40,229 nucleotides of DNA from Methanobacterium sp. (lineage in GTDB: Archaea > Methanobacteriota > Methanobacteria > Methanobacteriales > Methanobacteriaceae), in NCBI GenBank assembly GCA_039666455.1, contig JAVSLW010000033.1:1-40229 (forward strand). The letters are read 5' to 3'. A program made the translations under genes and the position numbers. The notes under the pieces are model-generated. The model searched no databases, had not been told where the DNA came from, and saw only the letters and a list, made by a program, of their open reading frames with translations. Positions 1 through 7,681 of this stretch are shown here, piece after piece. Each line of letters begins with the position of its first letter. Position 1 is the first letter of the stretch.

Positions 1-828
1 TTTTGGGCCTTCTGCAGTTGCAGTAATAAATGGAAGGTTTATGTCTGATGTCAGGGTTGTTGAAAGCTCTATTTTTGCTTTTTCTGCAGCTTCTCTTAAT
101 CTCTGGACAGCCTGGTCATCTGCCATGAGGTCAACGCCAGTGTCTCTTTTGAATTCTTCTGCAAGGAAATTCATGATAGCATTGTCCATATCGGTTCCAC
201 CAAGTTTTGTATCACCGCTTGTGGATTTTACTTCAAATACACCCCCTCCAAATTCCATTATGGTCACATCAAGTGTTCCACCACCAAAATCGAAGACCAT
301 GATTTCAAGTTCTTCTTCCTGTTCTTTATCGATACCATATGCTAAACTTGCTGCTGTAGGTTCGTTTACAAGCCTTACTACTTCAAGCCCTGCTATTGTA
401 CCTGCATCTTTAGTAGCAGTCCTCTGGTTGTCGTTAAAGTAGGCAGGAACTGTAATAACAGCTTTGTGTACCTCTTCACCAAGGAATGCTTCAGCGTCTT
501 TTTTAATTTTCTGTAAAATGAAAGCTGAGATTTCCTGAGGGCTGTACTGTTTTCCAAGGACATTTACCTTATAATCTGTTCCCATACTCCTTTTTATAGC
601 ACTTATGGTGTTTTCAGGATTGGTTACAGCCTGTCTTCTTGCTGGTTCTCCAACCAATCTCTGTCCATCTGGAGTAAATGCAACATAACTTGGAAATGCT
701 TTACCGTATTGTGTAGCTCCTTCTGCACTTGGTATGATTGTTGGCTTTCCACCAACCAAAACTGCTGCTGCAGAGTTACTTGTTCCAAGATCTATACCTA
801 TAATTTTTTCTTTTTTATTATTAGCCAT
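1..828 (-). CDS. dnaK: Chaperone DnaK (Hsp70), N-terminal part, runs off left edge
   Basis: This is the ATP-dependent Hsp70 chaperone that folds and protects cytoplasmic proteins together with GrpE and DnaJ. Only the first 276 codons are present; the rest of the nucleotide-binding domain and the peptide-binding domain lie beyond base 1. Reading down the minus strand from 828, the actin-like ATPase signatures are clear: IGIDLGTSNS near residue 10, AVITVPAYFNDNQRTATKDAG near 120-140, and VFDFGGGTLDVTI near 180. There are two adjacent ATGs (831 and 828); GGTGAT ends next to the first, so 828 is better spaced. grpE lies 11 bases upstream on the same strand, so the two are surely co-transcribed. 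Identity is essentially certain. Confidence 0.97.
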   Translation of the reverse strand, partial: MANNKKEKIIGIDLGTSNSAAAVLVGGKPTIIPSAEGATQYGKAFPSYVAFTPDGQRLVGEPARRQAVTNPENTISAIKRSMGTDYKVNVLGKQYSPQEISAFILQKIKKDAEAFLGEEVHKAVITVPAYFNDNQRTATKDAGTIAGLEVVRLVNEPTAASLAYGIDKEQEEELEIMVFDFGGGTLDVTIMEFGGGVFEVKSTSGDTKLGGTDMDNAIMNFLAEEFKRDTGVDLMADDQAVQRLREAAEKAKIELSTTLTSDINLPFITATAEGPK

Positions 829-839
829 CATATCACCTT

Positions 840-1355
840 TTATTTTTTACAAACTTTTACCATTGCACATTTAATTATTTTATCATTCAGGGTGTATCCC
901 TTTGCAAGAGTTTCTGTTACAATACCGTTTTCGTAATCTTCGTGTTTTTCAGTCATTAGGGCTTCATGTTTGAAAGGATCGAACTTTTCTCCTTCTGCAG
1001 GGATTTCTGAAAGCCCCTGTTTTTCAAGAACGTCTTTTAAGTTTTTATAGATTAATTCAACGCCTGATTTAAGGTTTTCTCCTTCTTCAGCTGATTTAAG
1101 TGCTCTTTCAAGGTCTTCGTAGATATCAATTATATTGATTATCAGACCTTCATTGGCGTACTTAATGTATTCGCTCATGTTTTTTTCAGTTCTCTTTTTG
1201 TAATTTTCAAAATCAGCCTGAAGGCGCTGCATACTTGAATAATAGTCGTCAATTTTCTGGTCTTTTTCTTCAATTTGATTCTTTAGATCTTCAATTGACT
1301 TTTCTTTCTCTTTCAGATCCTTCTTTAATGTTTTCAGTTCATTTTTATCGGTCAT
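840..1355 (-). CDS. grpE: Nucleotide exchange factor GrpE
   Basis: GrpE releases ADP from DnaK and so resets the chaperone cycle. The 171-residue product begins with a long charged coiled coil (about residues 5-55, rich in K, E and D) and continues with the family core: LQADFENYKKRTEKN, then a helical stretch with NIIDIYEDLERAL, and a C-terminal beta domain containing FDPFKHEAL and TLAKGYTLNDKIIKCAMVKV. The reading frame is open further upstream, but the ATG at 1355 is preceded by AAAGGTGAATTA, a good ribosome site, and removes a 27-residue hydrophobic extension foreign to GrpE. It is the first gene of the grpE-dnaK operon, with a TATA box about 65 bases upstream and a dyad beyond it. Confidence 0.96.
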   Translation of the reverse strand: MTDKNELKTLKKDLKEKEKSIEDLKNQIEEKDQKIDDYYSSMQRLQADFENYKKRTEKNMSEYIKYANEGLIINIIDIYEDLERALKSAEEGENLKSGVELIYKNLKDVLEKQGLSEIPAEGEKFDPFKHEALMTEKHEDYENGIVTETLAKGYTLNDKIIKCAMVKVCKK

Positions 1356-1394
1356 TAATTCACCTTTTTCCAGTGTAAAAATAATAGTAATCTT

Positions 1395-1433
1395 TAATAG
1401 GTTATAGTAACAAAAGGTTATATAAATCTTTCG
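1395..1433 (-). promoter_or_regulatory. Probable grpE-dnaK promoter (BRE + TATA)
   Basis: On the minus strand TTTATATAA (complement of 1418-1426) is preceded by the purine-rich CGAAAGA (1427-1433), matching an archaeal TATA box with its BRE. Transcription would start near 1395, giving a leader of about 40 bases before the grpE ATG. The same TATA octamer occurs upstream of the C39 gene at 34204-34212. The start site is inferred from spacing only. Confidence 0.6.
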
Positions 1434-1447
1434 CACAAAAATAACTT

Positions 1448-1471
1448 TAGGTGACTAAAAATTATCACCTA
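1448..1471. promoter_or_regulatory. Perfect inverted repeat, candidate heat-shock operator
   Basis: TAGGTGA-N10-TCACCTA is a perfect 7-bp dyad lying about 15 bases upstream of the grpE BRE/TATA and inside the spacer to the divergent winged-helix gene at 1663. A dimeric regulator could bind here. The half site resembles a Shine-Dalgarno sequence, but no start codon follows it on either strand, so a translation role is unlikely. Confidence 0.4.
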
Positions 1472-1662
1472 TTATATCACTCATCCTATAAAAAGTTGGG
1501 TGAATTTTTAATAAATATATTAAATTATTAGAGAAATTATTATAATAAGGTTTATAAAGGGGATTTACATCTTAAACCTTCTCTGAATAATAATCGAATT
1601 TAAAAGGATAAAAAAAATTTTAAAACAAAATTAGAAAGTTAAACATTATTTAAAGGGATAAT

Positions 1663-2142
1663 ATGGATCTTGAAGCAATACTGGATGTTATGGGATGTAA
1701 AACAAGAAGAGATATATTAAATCTCCTGACAGAAGAGCCCCGTTTTGTAAGTGAAATATCTAAGGAGCTTGAAATAGGACAAAAAGCTATAATTGAACAC
1801 TTAAAAGCAATGGAGAAATTAGGACTTTTAAAATCATCCTTCCAGAAGATAGAAAGGGGCCGTCCAAGAAAATATTACGATATATCAAGTAAAGTAGAAA
1901 TTCAAATAAGTATAGATGGAAATGTTATTAGAATGGACATTAGAAGAGATGACTTCTCAAAATTGCAGGAACTGGAGAATAGATTCAGTTTAGGACATGA
2001 GGACGTCATTGAAGATCTGGAAAATCTTATTGAAAGGTATGATAGAGCAAAGAAATATGCTGAAATACTGTTAATGGAAGCAAAAAGAAGGAGAAATGTG
2101 ATAAAATTATTAGAGGGAGGTACAGAGCGTCTTATCCAGTAA
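1663..2142 (+). CDS. Winged-helix transcriptional regulator (ArsR-like), possible heat-shock regulator
   Basis: This 159-residue protein has an ArsR-type winged helix at about residues 1-75: helix CKTRRDILNLL, then FVSEISKEL and QKAIIEHLKAMEKLGLL as the turn and recognition helix, then a wing ending in GRPRKYYDIS. A charged helical half (about 100-155) looks like a dimerisation coil. It is divergent from grpE-dnaK, with a perfect dyad in the 307-base spacer. Archaeal heat-shock repressors such as Phr are winged-helix proteins of about this size, so control of the chaperone operon is a reasonable inference, not shown by the sequence. A TATA-like GTTTATAAAG near 1549 could drive it. The start is preceded by AAAGGGATAAT. 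Confidence 0.75.
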   Translation: MDLEAILDVMGCKTRRDILNLLTEEPRFVSEISKELEIGQKAIIEHLKAMEKLGLLKSSFQKIERGRPRKYYDISSKVEIQISIDGNVIRMDIRRDDFSKLQELENRFSLGHEDVIEDLENLIERYDRAKKYAEILLMEAKRRRNVIKLLEGGTERLIQ

Positions 2143-2229
2143 CCAGATGGAAAATAACCAGGCCCTAAAAATACTTATCTCTTTAGAGTTAACTTTACCG
2201 GGTTTAGAAACCATTTTAAAATCAAGAAA

Positions 2230-4539
2230 CTATCTGTTTTTATAATACATAGCAGCAATAGCAGCCTGCCCCAGCGAAACAGAACCATCTCCAGCACATG
2301 TATTTTTATGCTGAATAAATTCATATCCACTTTCTGTTACAGCATTTTTTATGGTTCTGCTGATAGCTTCATTGTAAAATACGCCTCCAGTTCCACCAAT
2401 TACATTAACACCTGTTTTATCTGCAGCTTTTATGCCTAATTTTGCAAGACCTTCTGCTACAGCTTTCTGGGCTGAACATGCAATATTTTGAACACGTTCC
2501 CCTGATTTTTTAGCCTCCAAAACAGAAATCAGTATTTTAGAAGTATCCAGCATGTTAACTCCACCCTCAGTTTTAATTTCAACAGGAATCTCAACTGTAT
2601 CTTCCCCATAATAAGCTGTTGACTCCAGTTTCATGGCACATTCACCTTCATAAGTTCTCTCTCCACAAATTCCAAGTGCAGCTGAAATTGCATCAAGCAC
2701 GCGCCCGGTACTGGTTGTTTTCTGGATATTAAACTGCCTATCAAGTTGTTTTAAGACCAGATCTATCTCTTTAGCACCATATTTAAAATAATGAATATAT
2801 TCATTTTCCATCAGTTCTCTAAGTTCCTCTTCACTGTAATAATCATAAAGCATGGCTATTACCATTCTTACAGGATATCTGGTGGTTAAATCTCCACCAG
2901 CCATATTTTGCGGCATCAAAGTACCCAATCTTTCATAATTTTCATCTTTAGCATGTAATATCTCGCCCCCCCATGCTGATCCATCTGCACCATAACCTAC
3001 ACCGTCTGCAGCGATGCATATGAGTTCGTCAATTCCATGATCAACAAAAAGCGCCCCTGCATGTGCATGATGATGCTGAACTCCGTAAACATCGCATTTA
3101 AACCTTTCACTCAATTCTCCTGCAAGCTTAGTTGTAAAAAACATTGGATGAAGGTCACATGCCACAACATCTATATTTTCTGTCCTTGTTATGTCCATCA
3201 TGTAGCTAATGGCTTCCTGCAGGTATTTGTAGGTTTCATATTTGGTTGTGTTTCCAATATGCTGTGATACATAGCATTTCTGGTCTTTTAGCAGGGAAAA
3301 TGTTACATCGATCTCAGGCCCAAGAGCTAAAATGTTTATACCGCCTGCAATTTTTGAAAAATCGTATGGTTCAGGCACATAACCCCTTGAACGCCTTATA
3401 AACGCTAAATCTCCATTTCTAAACCTTATAACTGAATCATCACATCTATTAACTATTTTTCTATCATGAAGAAGATAATAATCTGCTATCCCTTCTAATT
3501 TTGCCAGTATTTCGCCATTATCTATGAGCATGGGTTCTCCGGGCATGTTTGCAGATGTCATGATGTATGCTGGTTCATCAGTTTCCCTGAAAAGCAGGTG
3601 GTGCAGTCCAGAATAGGGGAGCATTACTCCAAGGTTATGAAGATCTGGAGACACAGATGGTGCCAGATAATAATTTTCGTTTTTATTAAGCACTACAATT
3701 GGCCTTCTCCTTGAAATTAAAGCTTTTTCTTCGAAATCTGCAACTTCGGCAAAGGTCTTTACAGTTTCAATATCTGGAGACATGCAGGCAAAGGGCTGGT
3801 TAAATCTTCCAAGCCTTTCTCTTAAAGTAATTACAGGATCATCATCTGTTGCTTTTAAAACAAGATGTGTTCCTCCAATTCCCTTAATTGCAAGTATATT
3901 TCCTTTATCTATGAGTTTGACGGCTTTTGCTATGGGATTTTTAACATCCAAAATTTCATCTTTGTAGAGAAAAATGGAAGGTCCGCAGGCGAAGCAGCAT
4001 GTTGCTTCTGCATGATAACGCCGATTTAAAGGATCGCTGTATTCAACCAGGCATTCATCACAAAGTGGGAACTCATCCATTGAGGTTCGCTTACGATCAT
4101 ATGGAATTGATTTTATAACAGTAAAACGAGGTCCACAGTCAGTACATGCAGTAAATGGATATTTATACCGTCTATCTACTTTATTAAACATTTCTTCAAG
4201 GCATTTATCGCAAACTGCAACGTCTGGTGGAATTACAGATGATCCAGAAAATTCTGCAGCGCTTTCAAGTATTACAAAATCATCAAATTCAGAAGTTTCA
4301 ACAGACCCCTCCCAGTTTACATTCAAACCTGTTATTTTAGAAATTGGAGGTTTATTATTGCATAAATTTTTTATAAATCCTTCGATCTGTAATTTATTTC
4401 CTTCAAGAACTATTTCAACACTGTTTCCAAGGTTTCTGACCGATCCTTTAAGGCCCATTTCTTTAGCCAGTCTATAAACTGTGGGCCTGAATCCAACTCC
4501 CTGTACAATTCCATGCACCAGGATTCTAACTCTTTCCAA
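2230..4539 (-). CDS. hypF: Carbamoyltransferase HypF, [NiFe]-hydrogenase maturation
   Basis: HypF uses carbamoyl phosphate and ATP to make a thiocarboxamide on HypE, the source of the cyanide ligands of [NiFe] hydrogenases. The 769-residue order is standard: acylphosphatase domain (1-90, VHGIVQGVGFRPTVYRLA), a double zinc finger (CDKC near 109, CTDCGPR near 134, CDEC near 159, CCFACGP near 184), a YrdC-like domain (about 205-390, AIKGIGGTHL and MTSANMPGEP), and a Kae1-like domain with the metal-binding VQHHHAHAGA and the GTGGVFYN segment. The start is TTG at 4539, preceded by GAGGT six bases upstream; no in-frame ATG fits the acylphosphatase N-terminus. It is convergent with the 1663 regulator and divergent from larB. 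Other hyp genes are not in view. Confidence 0.96.
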   Translation of the reverse strand: MERVRILVHGIVQGVGFRPTVYRLAKEMGLKGSVRNLGNSVEIVLEGNKLQIEGFIKNLCNNKPPISKITGLNVNWEGSVETSEFDDFVILESAAEFSGSSVIPPDVAVCDKCLEEMFNKVDRRYKYPFTACTDCGPRFTVIKSIPYDRKRTSMDEFPLCDECLVEYSDPLNRRYHAEATCCFACGPSIFLYKDEILDVKNPIAKAVKLIDKGNILAIKGIGGTHLVLKATDDDPVITLRERLGRFNQPFACMSPDIETVKTFAEVADFEEKALISRRRPIVVLNKNENYYLAPSVSPDLHNLGVMLPYSGLHHLLFRETDEPAYIMTSANMPGEPMLIDNGEILAKLEGIADYYLLHDRKIVNRCDDSVIRFRNGDLAFIRRSRGYVPEPYDFSKIAGGINILALGPEIDVTFSLLKDQKCYVSQHIGNTTKYETYKYLQEAISYMMDITRTENIDVVACDLHPMFFTTKLAGELSERFKCDVYGVQHHHAHAGALFVDHGIDELICIAADGVGYGADGSAWGGEILHAKDENYERLGTLMPQNMAGGDLTTRYPVRMVIAMLYDYYSEEELRELMENEYIHYFKYGAKEIDLVLKQLDRQFNIQKTTSTGRVLDAISAALGICGERTYEGECAMKLESTAYYGEDTVEIPVEIKTEGGVNMLDTSKILISVLEAKKSGERVQNIACSAQKAVAEGLAKLGIKAADKTGVNVIGGTGGVFYNEAISRTIKNAVTESGYEFIQHKNTCAGDGSVSLGQAAIAAMYYKNR

Positions 4540-4738
4540 TTTTATACCTCTAAAAATTACATTAACTGATTTAATCTTTGATAAATGATTAAATCCCGCT
4601 TTTATCCCTTATTGAATTAGTTGTCTAAAAGTTTTGTGCTGACTATAAACAGGTATGATAATTTTAAAAGTCCATGACATTTAGGTTAACTTTAATATTT
4701 TGATCTTTATAATATAAATAAACAAAAATTGTGATCCC

Positions 4739-5503
4739 ATGAAAGAAATACTCCAAAGGCTTGTAAACAATGAAATTTCCCCTGAAGAAGCTGAAAAAAT
4801 GCTTAAAACGTTGCATATTGAAGAACTGGAAGATTTTGCAAAATTAGATACTTCAAGGCACTTAAGGACAGGTATCCCCGAGGTGATATATGCAGAAAAT
4901 AAGGATGATGAAGATCTATTGAAAATTATATTGCATTGTGCTCATATGGGTCATGTGATGGTTACGCGGCTTACTGCGCAAAGATATGAATTAATGAAAC
5001 CTGAAATTGAAAAAATTAAAGAAAATAGCCTTATTGAATATAACAGAAAGGCACGCGTTCTTGTTATTAAAAATAGGGAGATAAAAAAAAGGGGCAAGAT
5101 AGGTATTTTAACTGCAGGGACCTCTGATATTCCTGTGGCAGAAGAAGCACGAATTACAGCTGAAGAAATGGGTTGTGAGGTTTTAACAGCTCATGATACG
5201 GGTGTTGCTGGAATACACCGTCTTTTTTCTCCATTGAAGCAAATGCTTGCAGAAGATGTTAAAGCAATTATTGTGGTGGCTGGAATGGAGGGGGCGCTGC
5301 CTTCTGTGGTTGCAGGACTTGTTGATGTACCTGTAATTGGAGTTCCAACTTCAGTAGGATATGGAGTAGGAGAAGGAGGATTTACAGCTCTCTATTCAAT
5401 GCTCCAGTCATGTTCTCCTGGAATTGCAGTTGTAAATATTGATAATGGTTTTGGAGCAGGGGTTTTTGCAGCTAAATTAACTAAACAGGCTCTTAAAGAT
5501 TAA
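4739..5503 (+). CDS. larB: LarB-type pyridinium-3,5-biscarboxylate mononucleotide synthase
   Basis: LarB carboxylates nicotinic acid adenine dinucleotide and hydrolyses the phosphoanhydride, the first step to the nickel-pincer nucleotide cofactor of lactate racemase. The 254-residue protein has the family layout: a helical N-terminal region with SPEEAEKMLK, then LDTSRHLRTGIPEVIYAENK (about 37-56), then a PurE-like domain with GILTAGTSDIPVAEEA, VVAGMEGALPSVVAGL and VPTSVGYGVGEGGFTAL. Cys225 in LQSCSPGIAVVNIDNGFGAG matches the reactive cysteine of the family. It has its own TATA-like sequence (about 4704-4716) and GTGAT before the ATG. No larC or larE is in view, so the enzyme served is unknown. 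A nitroreductase follows 32 bases downstream. Confidence 0.93.
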   Translation: MKEILQRLVNNEISPEEAEKMLKTLHIEELEDFAKLDTSRHLRTGIPEVIYAENKDDEDLLKIILHCAHMGHVMVTRLTAQRYELMKPEIEKIKENSLIEYNRKARVLVIKNREIKKRGKIGILTAGTSDIPVAEEARITAEEMGCEVLTAHDTGVAGIHRLFSPLKQMLAEDVKAIIVVAGMEGALPSVVAGLVDVPVIGVPTSVGYGVGEGGFTALYSMLQSCSPGIAVVNIDNGFGAGVFAAKLTKQALKD

Positions 5504-5535
5504 ATAAAAGAACTTTTAAAGTATGGGGGTTAATT

Positions 5536-6054
5536 ATGGATGTTTTTGAGGCTATAAGTAAAAGAAGAAGCATCAGGAAGTATAAAGATACTCCAGTTGA
5601 TGATGAGAAGATTGAAATGATACTGGAAGCAGGGCGAATTGCTCCATCTGCTGCAAACAGACAGGAATGGAAATTTATAGTGGTTAAAAACAAGGAAACA
5701 AGGGAAAAACTTGCAGTAGCTGCTAACGATCAGAAATTTGTTGCTGAAGCACAGGTTATAATAGTGGCATGCGCAACAGAATCAGAAAGAGTAATGCCCT
5801 GCGGCCAGTATGCATATACAGTTGATATATCTATTGCAGTTTCATTTATGATTCTTGAAGCCACTGAACAGGGCCTTGGAACATGCTGGCTTGGAGCATA
5901 TGATGAAGAAAAAGTAAGGAATGTTTTACAGATTCCTGAAAGAATCAGAGTTCCAGCAATGTTTACATTGGGATATGCAGATGAAGAACCGCATCAAAGA
6001 CCGCGAAAGCATTTAAGTGAGATTATTAGCAGTGAATTTTACATGACTCACTAA
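5536..6054 (+). CDS. Nitroreductase family protein (FMN-dependent)
   Basis: The 172-residue product has the short nitroreductase fold that binds FMN and oxidises NAD(P)H. Visible signatures are the N-terminal AISKRRSIRKYKDTPVDDEKI (flavin phosphate contacts), ILEAGRIAPSAANRQEWKFIVV, the central helix with AVSFMILEATEQGLGTCWLGA, and the closing LGYADEEPHQRPRKHL. The substrate cannot be told from sequence; archaeal members include reductases of nitro compounds, quinones and flavins. GGGGGTTAATT precedes the ATG. It sits 32 bases after larB and may be co-transcribed with it, though no functional link is known. Confidence 0.9.
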   Translation: MDVFEAISKRRSIRKYKDTPVDDEKIEMILEAGRIAPSAANRQEWKFIVVKNKETREKLAVAANDQKFVAEAQVIIVACATESERVMPCGQYAYTVDISIAVSFMILEATEQGLGTCWLGAYDEEKVRNVLQIPERIRVPAMFTLGYADEEPHQRPRKHLSEIISSEFYMTH

Positions 6055-6140
6055 TTTTTGGAATATCTTTATCCATCAATCAAGTAAATTGCACTTTGCC
6101 CACAACTTATCACCACTTCTTTTTCCTCTCCACAAGCTTT

Positions 6141-6884
6141 TTAAGGATTACAAATACCACAAGGATTATAACCTCCATTAATAGCTTCTTGCCTGGAAGT
6201 TAAACGGACTTTATTTTTCTCACTCATTTTAGATACTGAAGAGCAGGAAGGTTCATGAAACTTCTTTGAATTACGATTTCCCATATAATAATCAGCATTA
6301 TTTGAGCTGGTACTTTTACTCACTGTTCGATAATTAGTTGTTCCTGCCCATGAATAAGGATTAAACTCAGATGGAGGAATATACATCACTTCTGCATATC
6401 CTTTTTTTAATAATTCTGCATTTACGTTGGTATCTCCAGCATAAACAACAGATAGAACTCTTCCATATTTATCATAATGTTTAGCGTTATCAATATCTAA
6501 ACCAACAGTCTTTCCTAAACATAAACCCTTAACAAAATCTTTAGCTTCTTGATAACCTGCCTGTCCTCTTTCTGGAGTGTTCACACCTACAAAACGTATT
6601 CTACCCACACCATCCACATCAATGGTATCTCCATCAACAACATATGAACAATAACCGCTGGCTTCATAATTAGTTTTAAGAGCTTTGGTAGTATTAGTTG
6701 CTTGAGAAGTGGAAGATTGGCTGGGAGCTTCGGTAGTGTTATTAGCTGTTTTAGAAGTGGAAGATTGATTATAACTTTGATTATAATCATAGGAAGTATT
6801 ATTTTGGCTAATACAGCCTGCTATACTCATAATACTTAAAAATAAAATGAATATTAAAATTATATTTAATTTTTTCAACTCCAT
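6141..6884 (-). CDS. Secreted lipoprotein nuclease (SNase-like, thermonuclease family)
   Basis: A 247-residue exported nuclease. Residues 1-23 are a lipoprotein signal with a lipobox-like SIAGC at Cys24, so the mature protein is probably lipid-anchored outside the membrane. A Ser/Thr/Gln/Asn-rich linker follows (25-75). The staphylococcal-nuclease domain begins at YVVDGDTIDVDGVGRIRFVG, continues with VNTPERGQAGY and YDKYGRVLSVVY, and keeps the Asp and Arg pattern of active members. The tail (about 200-247) has MGNRNSKKFHEPSC and GGYNPCGICNP, the Ada-like zinc module often joined to archaeal and bacterial SNases. Likely role: degrading external DNA or RNA. It stands alone and is convergent with the nitroreductase. 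Confidence 0.88.
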   Translation of the reverse strand: MELKKLNIILIFILFLSIMSIAGCISQNNTSYDYNQSYNQSSTSKTANNTTEAPSQSSTSQATNTTKALKTNYEASGYCSYVVDGDTIDVDGVGRIRFVGVNTPERGQAGYQEAKDFVKGLCLGKTVGLDIDNAKHYDKYGRVLSVVYAGDTNVNAELLKKGYAEVMYIPPSEFNPYSWAGTTNYRTVSKSTSSNNADYYMGNRNSKKFHEPSCSSVSKMSEKNKVRLTSRQEAINGGYNPCGICNP

Positions 6885-7080
6885 CCCCCAATATTATTGA
6901 GGTTTAATTTTACTAATACTTATCGAGAATTTGGATTAACCTTTTTGATTTTGATATTATTATACATTATGAGTAGTTCGTAAGGTTAAGTATTGTATTG
7001 TGCAGGGTGTATTATTGATTTATGACAACCAAAAACACCTGCGTGGTAAGATATTGAATGGCGAATGTATTAAATCCTTG

Positions 7081-7302
7081 AAAAACCTCTGGTTTTTTGG
7101 GGCAGTCAAAAAATCGTAGCCCTCAAACACGAAGCTTGCAAAATCTCTGATTTTGTGGCATCAAATTCAAAGAATTTGAAAGCCGTCAAACACGTAGTGT
7201 TTGGGCCAACAAATCTTCGATTTGTGGCCGAGGAAATACAGTTCCCCCGGCGGTCAAAATCAGAGATTTTAACTGTTTGGGCAATCAAAACCAAAGGTTT
7301 TG
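7081..7302. repeat. Array of seven covarying mini-palindromes
   Basis: Seven short palindromes, five with 7-bp arms and two with 6-bp arms, all with a 3-base loop. They lie at 7081-7097, 7139-7155, 7162-7178, 7187-7203, 7210-7224, 7256-7270 and 7286-7302. Most follow CAAA-N3-loop-N3'-TTTG; the inner three bases differ between units yet always pair. Units are about 23-25 bp apart where tightest, separated by short linkers of the type GGC-N-N-T. The copy CAAACACGTAGTGTTTG recurs at 13871-13887. The stretch 6885-7080 before the array holds no gene I can support. Confidence 0.7.
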
Positions 7303-7305
7303 AAT

Positions 7306-7416
7306 GACACCATAGACTTTCTATTGAAAGAAGTAGAGAGAGTGGGGTTTAAAATTAAAGGACTTTGCCTGGATCGGGAGTTCTACACTGCAGAAATCAT
7401 AAACTATCTTCAAGAA
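7306..7416 (+). pseudogene. Transposase fragment (DDE, ISH3/IS4-like)
   Basis: The frame beginning DTIDFLLKEVERVGFKIKG and continuing CLDREFYTAEIINYLQE resembles the block around the second catalytic aspartate of ISH3/IS4-type transposases (LDREF/Y...INYLQ). It has no start and loses the family pattern after the last glutamate, where a different, G+C-richer sequence begins. It appears to mark the edge of the inserted segment that carries the hydrolase at 7682-8395. The family assignment is from the motif only. Confidence 0.6.
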
Positions 7417-7519
7417 GCGCCAACATCCACTTTCCCCTCTCCGGGAAAACGATGATACTCCACACTTTAGATGCGGGCGCATTAATTGCGATTGATTTTT
7501 TAACAATGAGTTTCTTCAT
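7397..7519 (-). pseudogene. Truncated SRPBCC/AHSA1-like gene start
   Basis: Forty codons from an ATG with GAGGAG upstream. The N-terminus MKKLIVKKSIAINAPASKVW matches the first strand and helix of SRPBCC (activator of Hsp90 ATPase-like) proteins, which are normally about 140 residues. It is cut off at the junction with the transposase fragment on the other strand. It keeps a ribosome site, but a product of this length could not fold as the domain. Confidence 0.5.
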
Positions 7520-7556
7520 ATCCTACTCCTCTTTCTCGCTAAAATTTTCACCCGGT

Positions 7557-7679
7557 CTAAAGTTTGGAAAACCTGATCTTAAACATTTCTTCCTGCCTGG
7601 GAGGAACGTCAATTTTAACAGCCAAATTGGTGATACCATCCTTAAAGTTTTCTCTCGCCGCAAATATTACTCTACTGAA
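7557..7679 (-). pseudogene. Unidentified coding remnant below the hydrolase
   Basis: An open frame directly after the hydrolase stop reads FAARENFKDGITNLAVKIDV and ends KIRFSKL. It looks coding in composition but has no start codon after the upstream in-frame TAA. I do not recognise the family. It is probably the tail of a gene broken in the same transfer that brought the hydrolase and the SRPBCC fragment. Confidence 0.3.
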
Positions 7680-7681
7680 AC

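Noticed and set aside
41..442. Long plus-strand open frame opposite dnaK.
   Set aside because: Shadow of dnaK; serine/proline-rich and lacking a ribosome site, while the opposite strand carries clear Hsp70 motifs.
7081..7302. CRISPR interpretation of the mini-palindrome array.
   Set aside because: Units are 15-17 bp with linkers of only a few bases and no constant repeat sequence, so it is not a CRISPR array.
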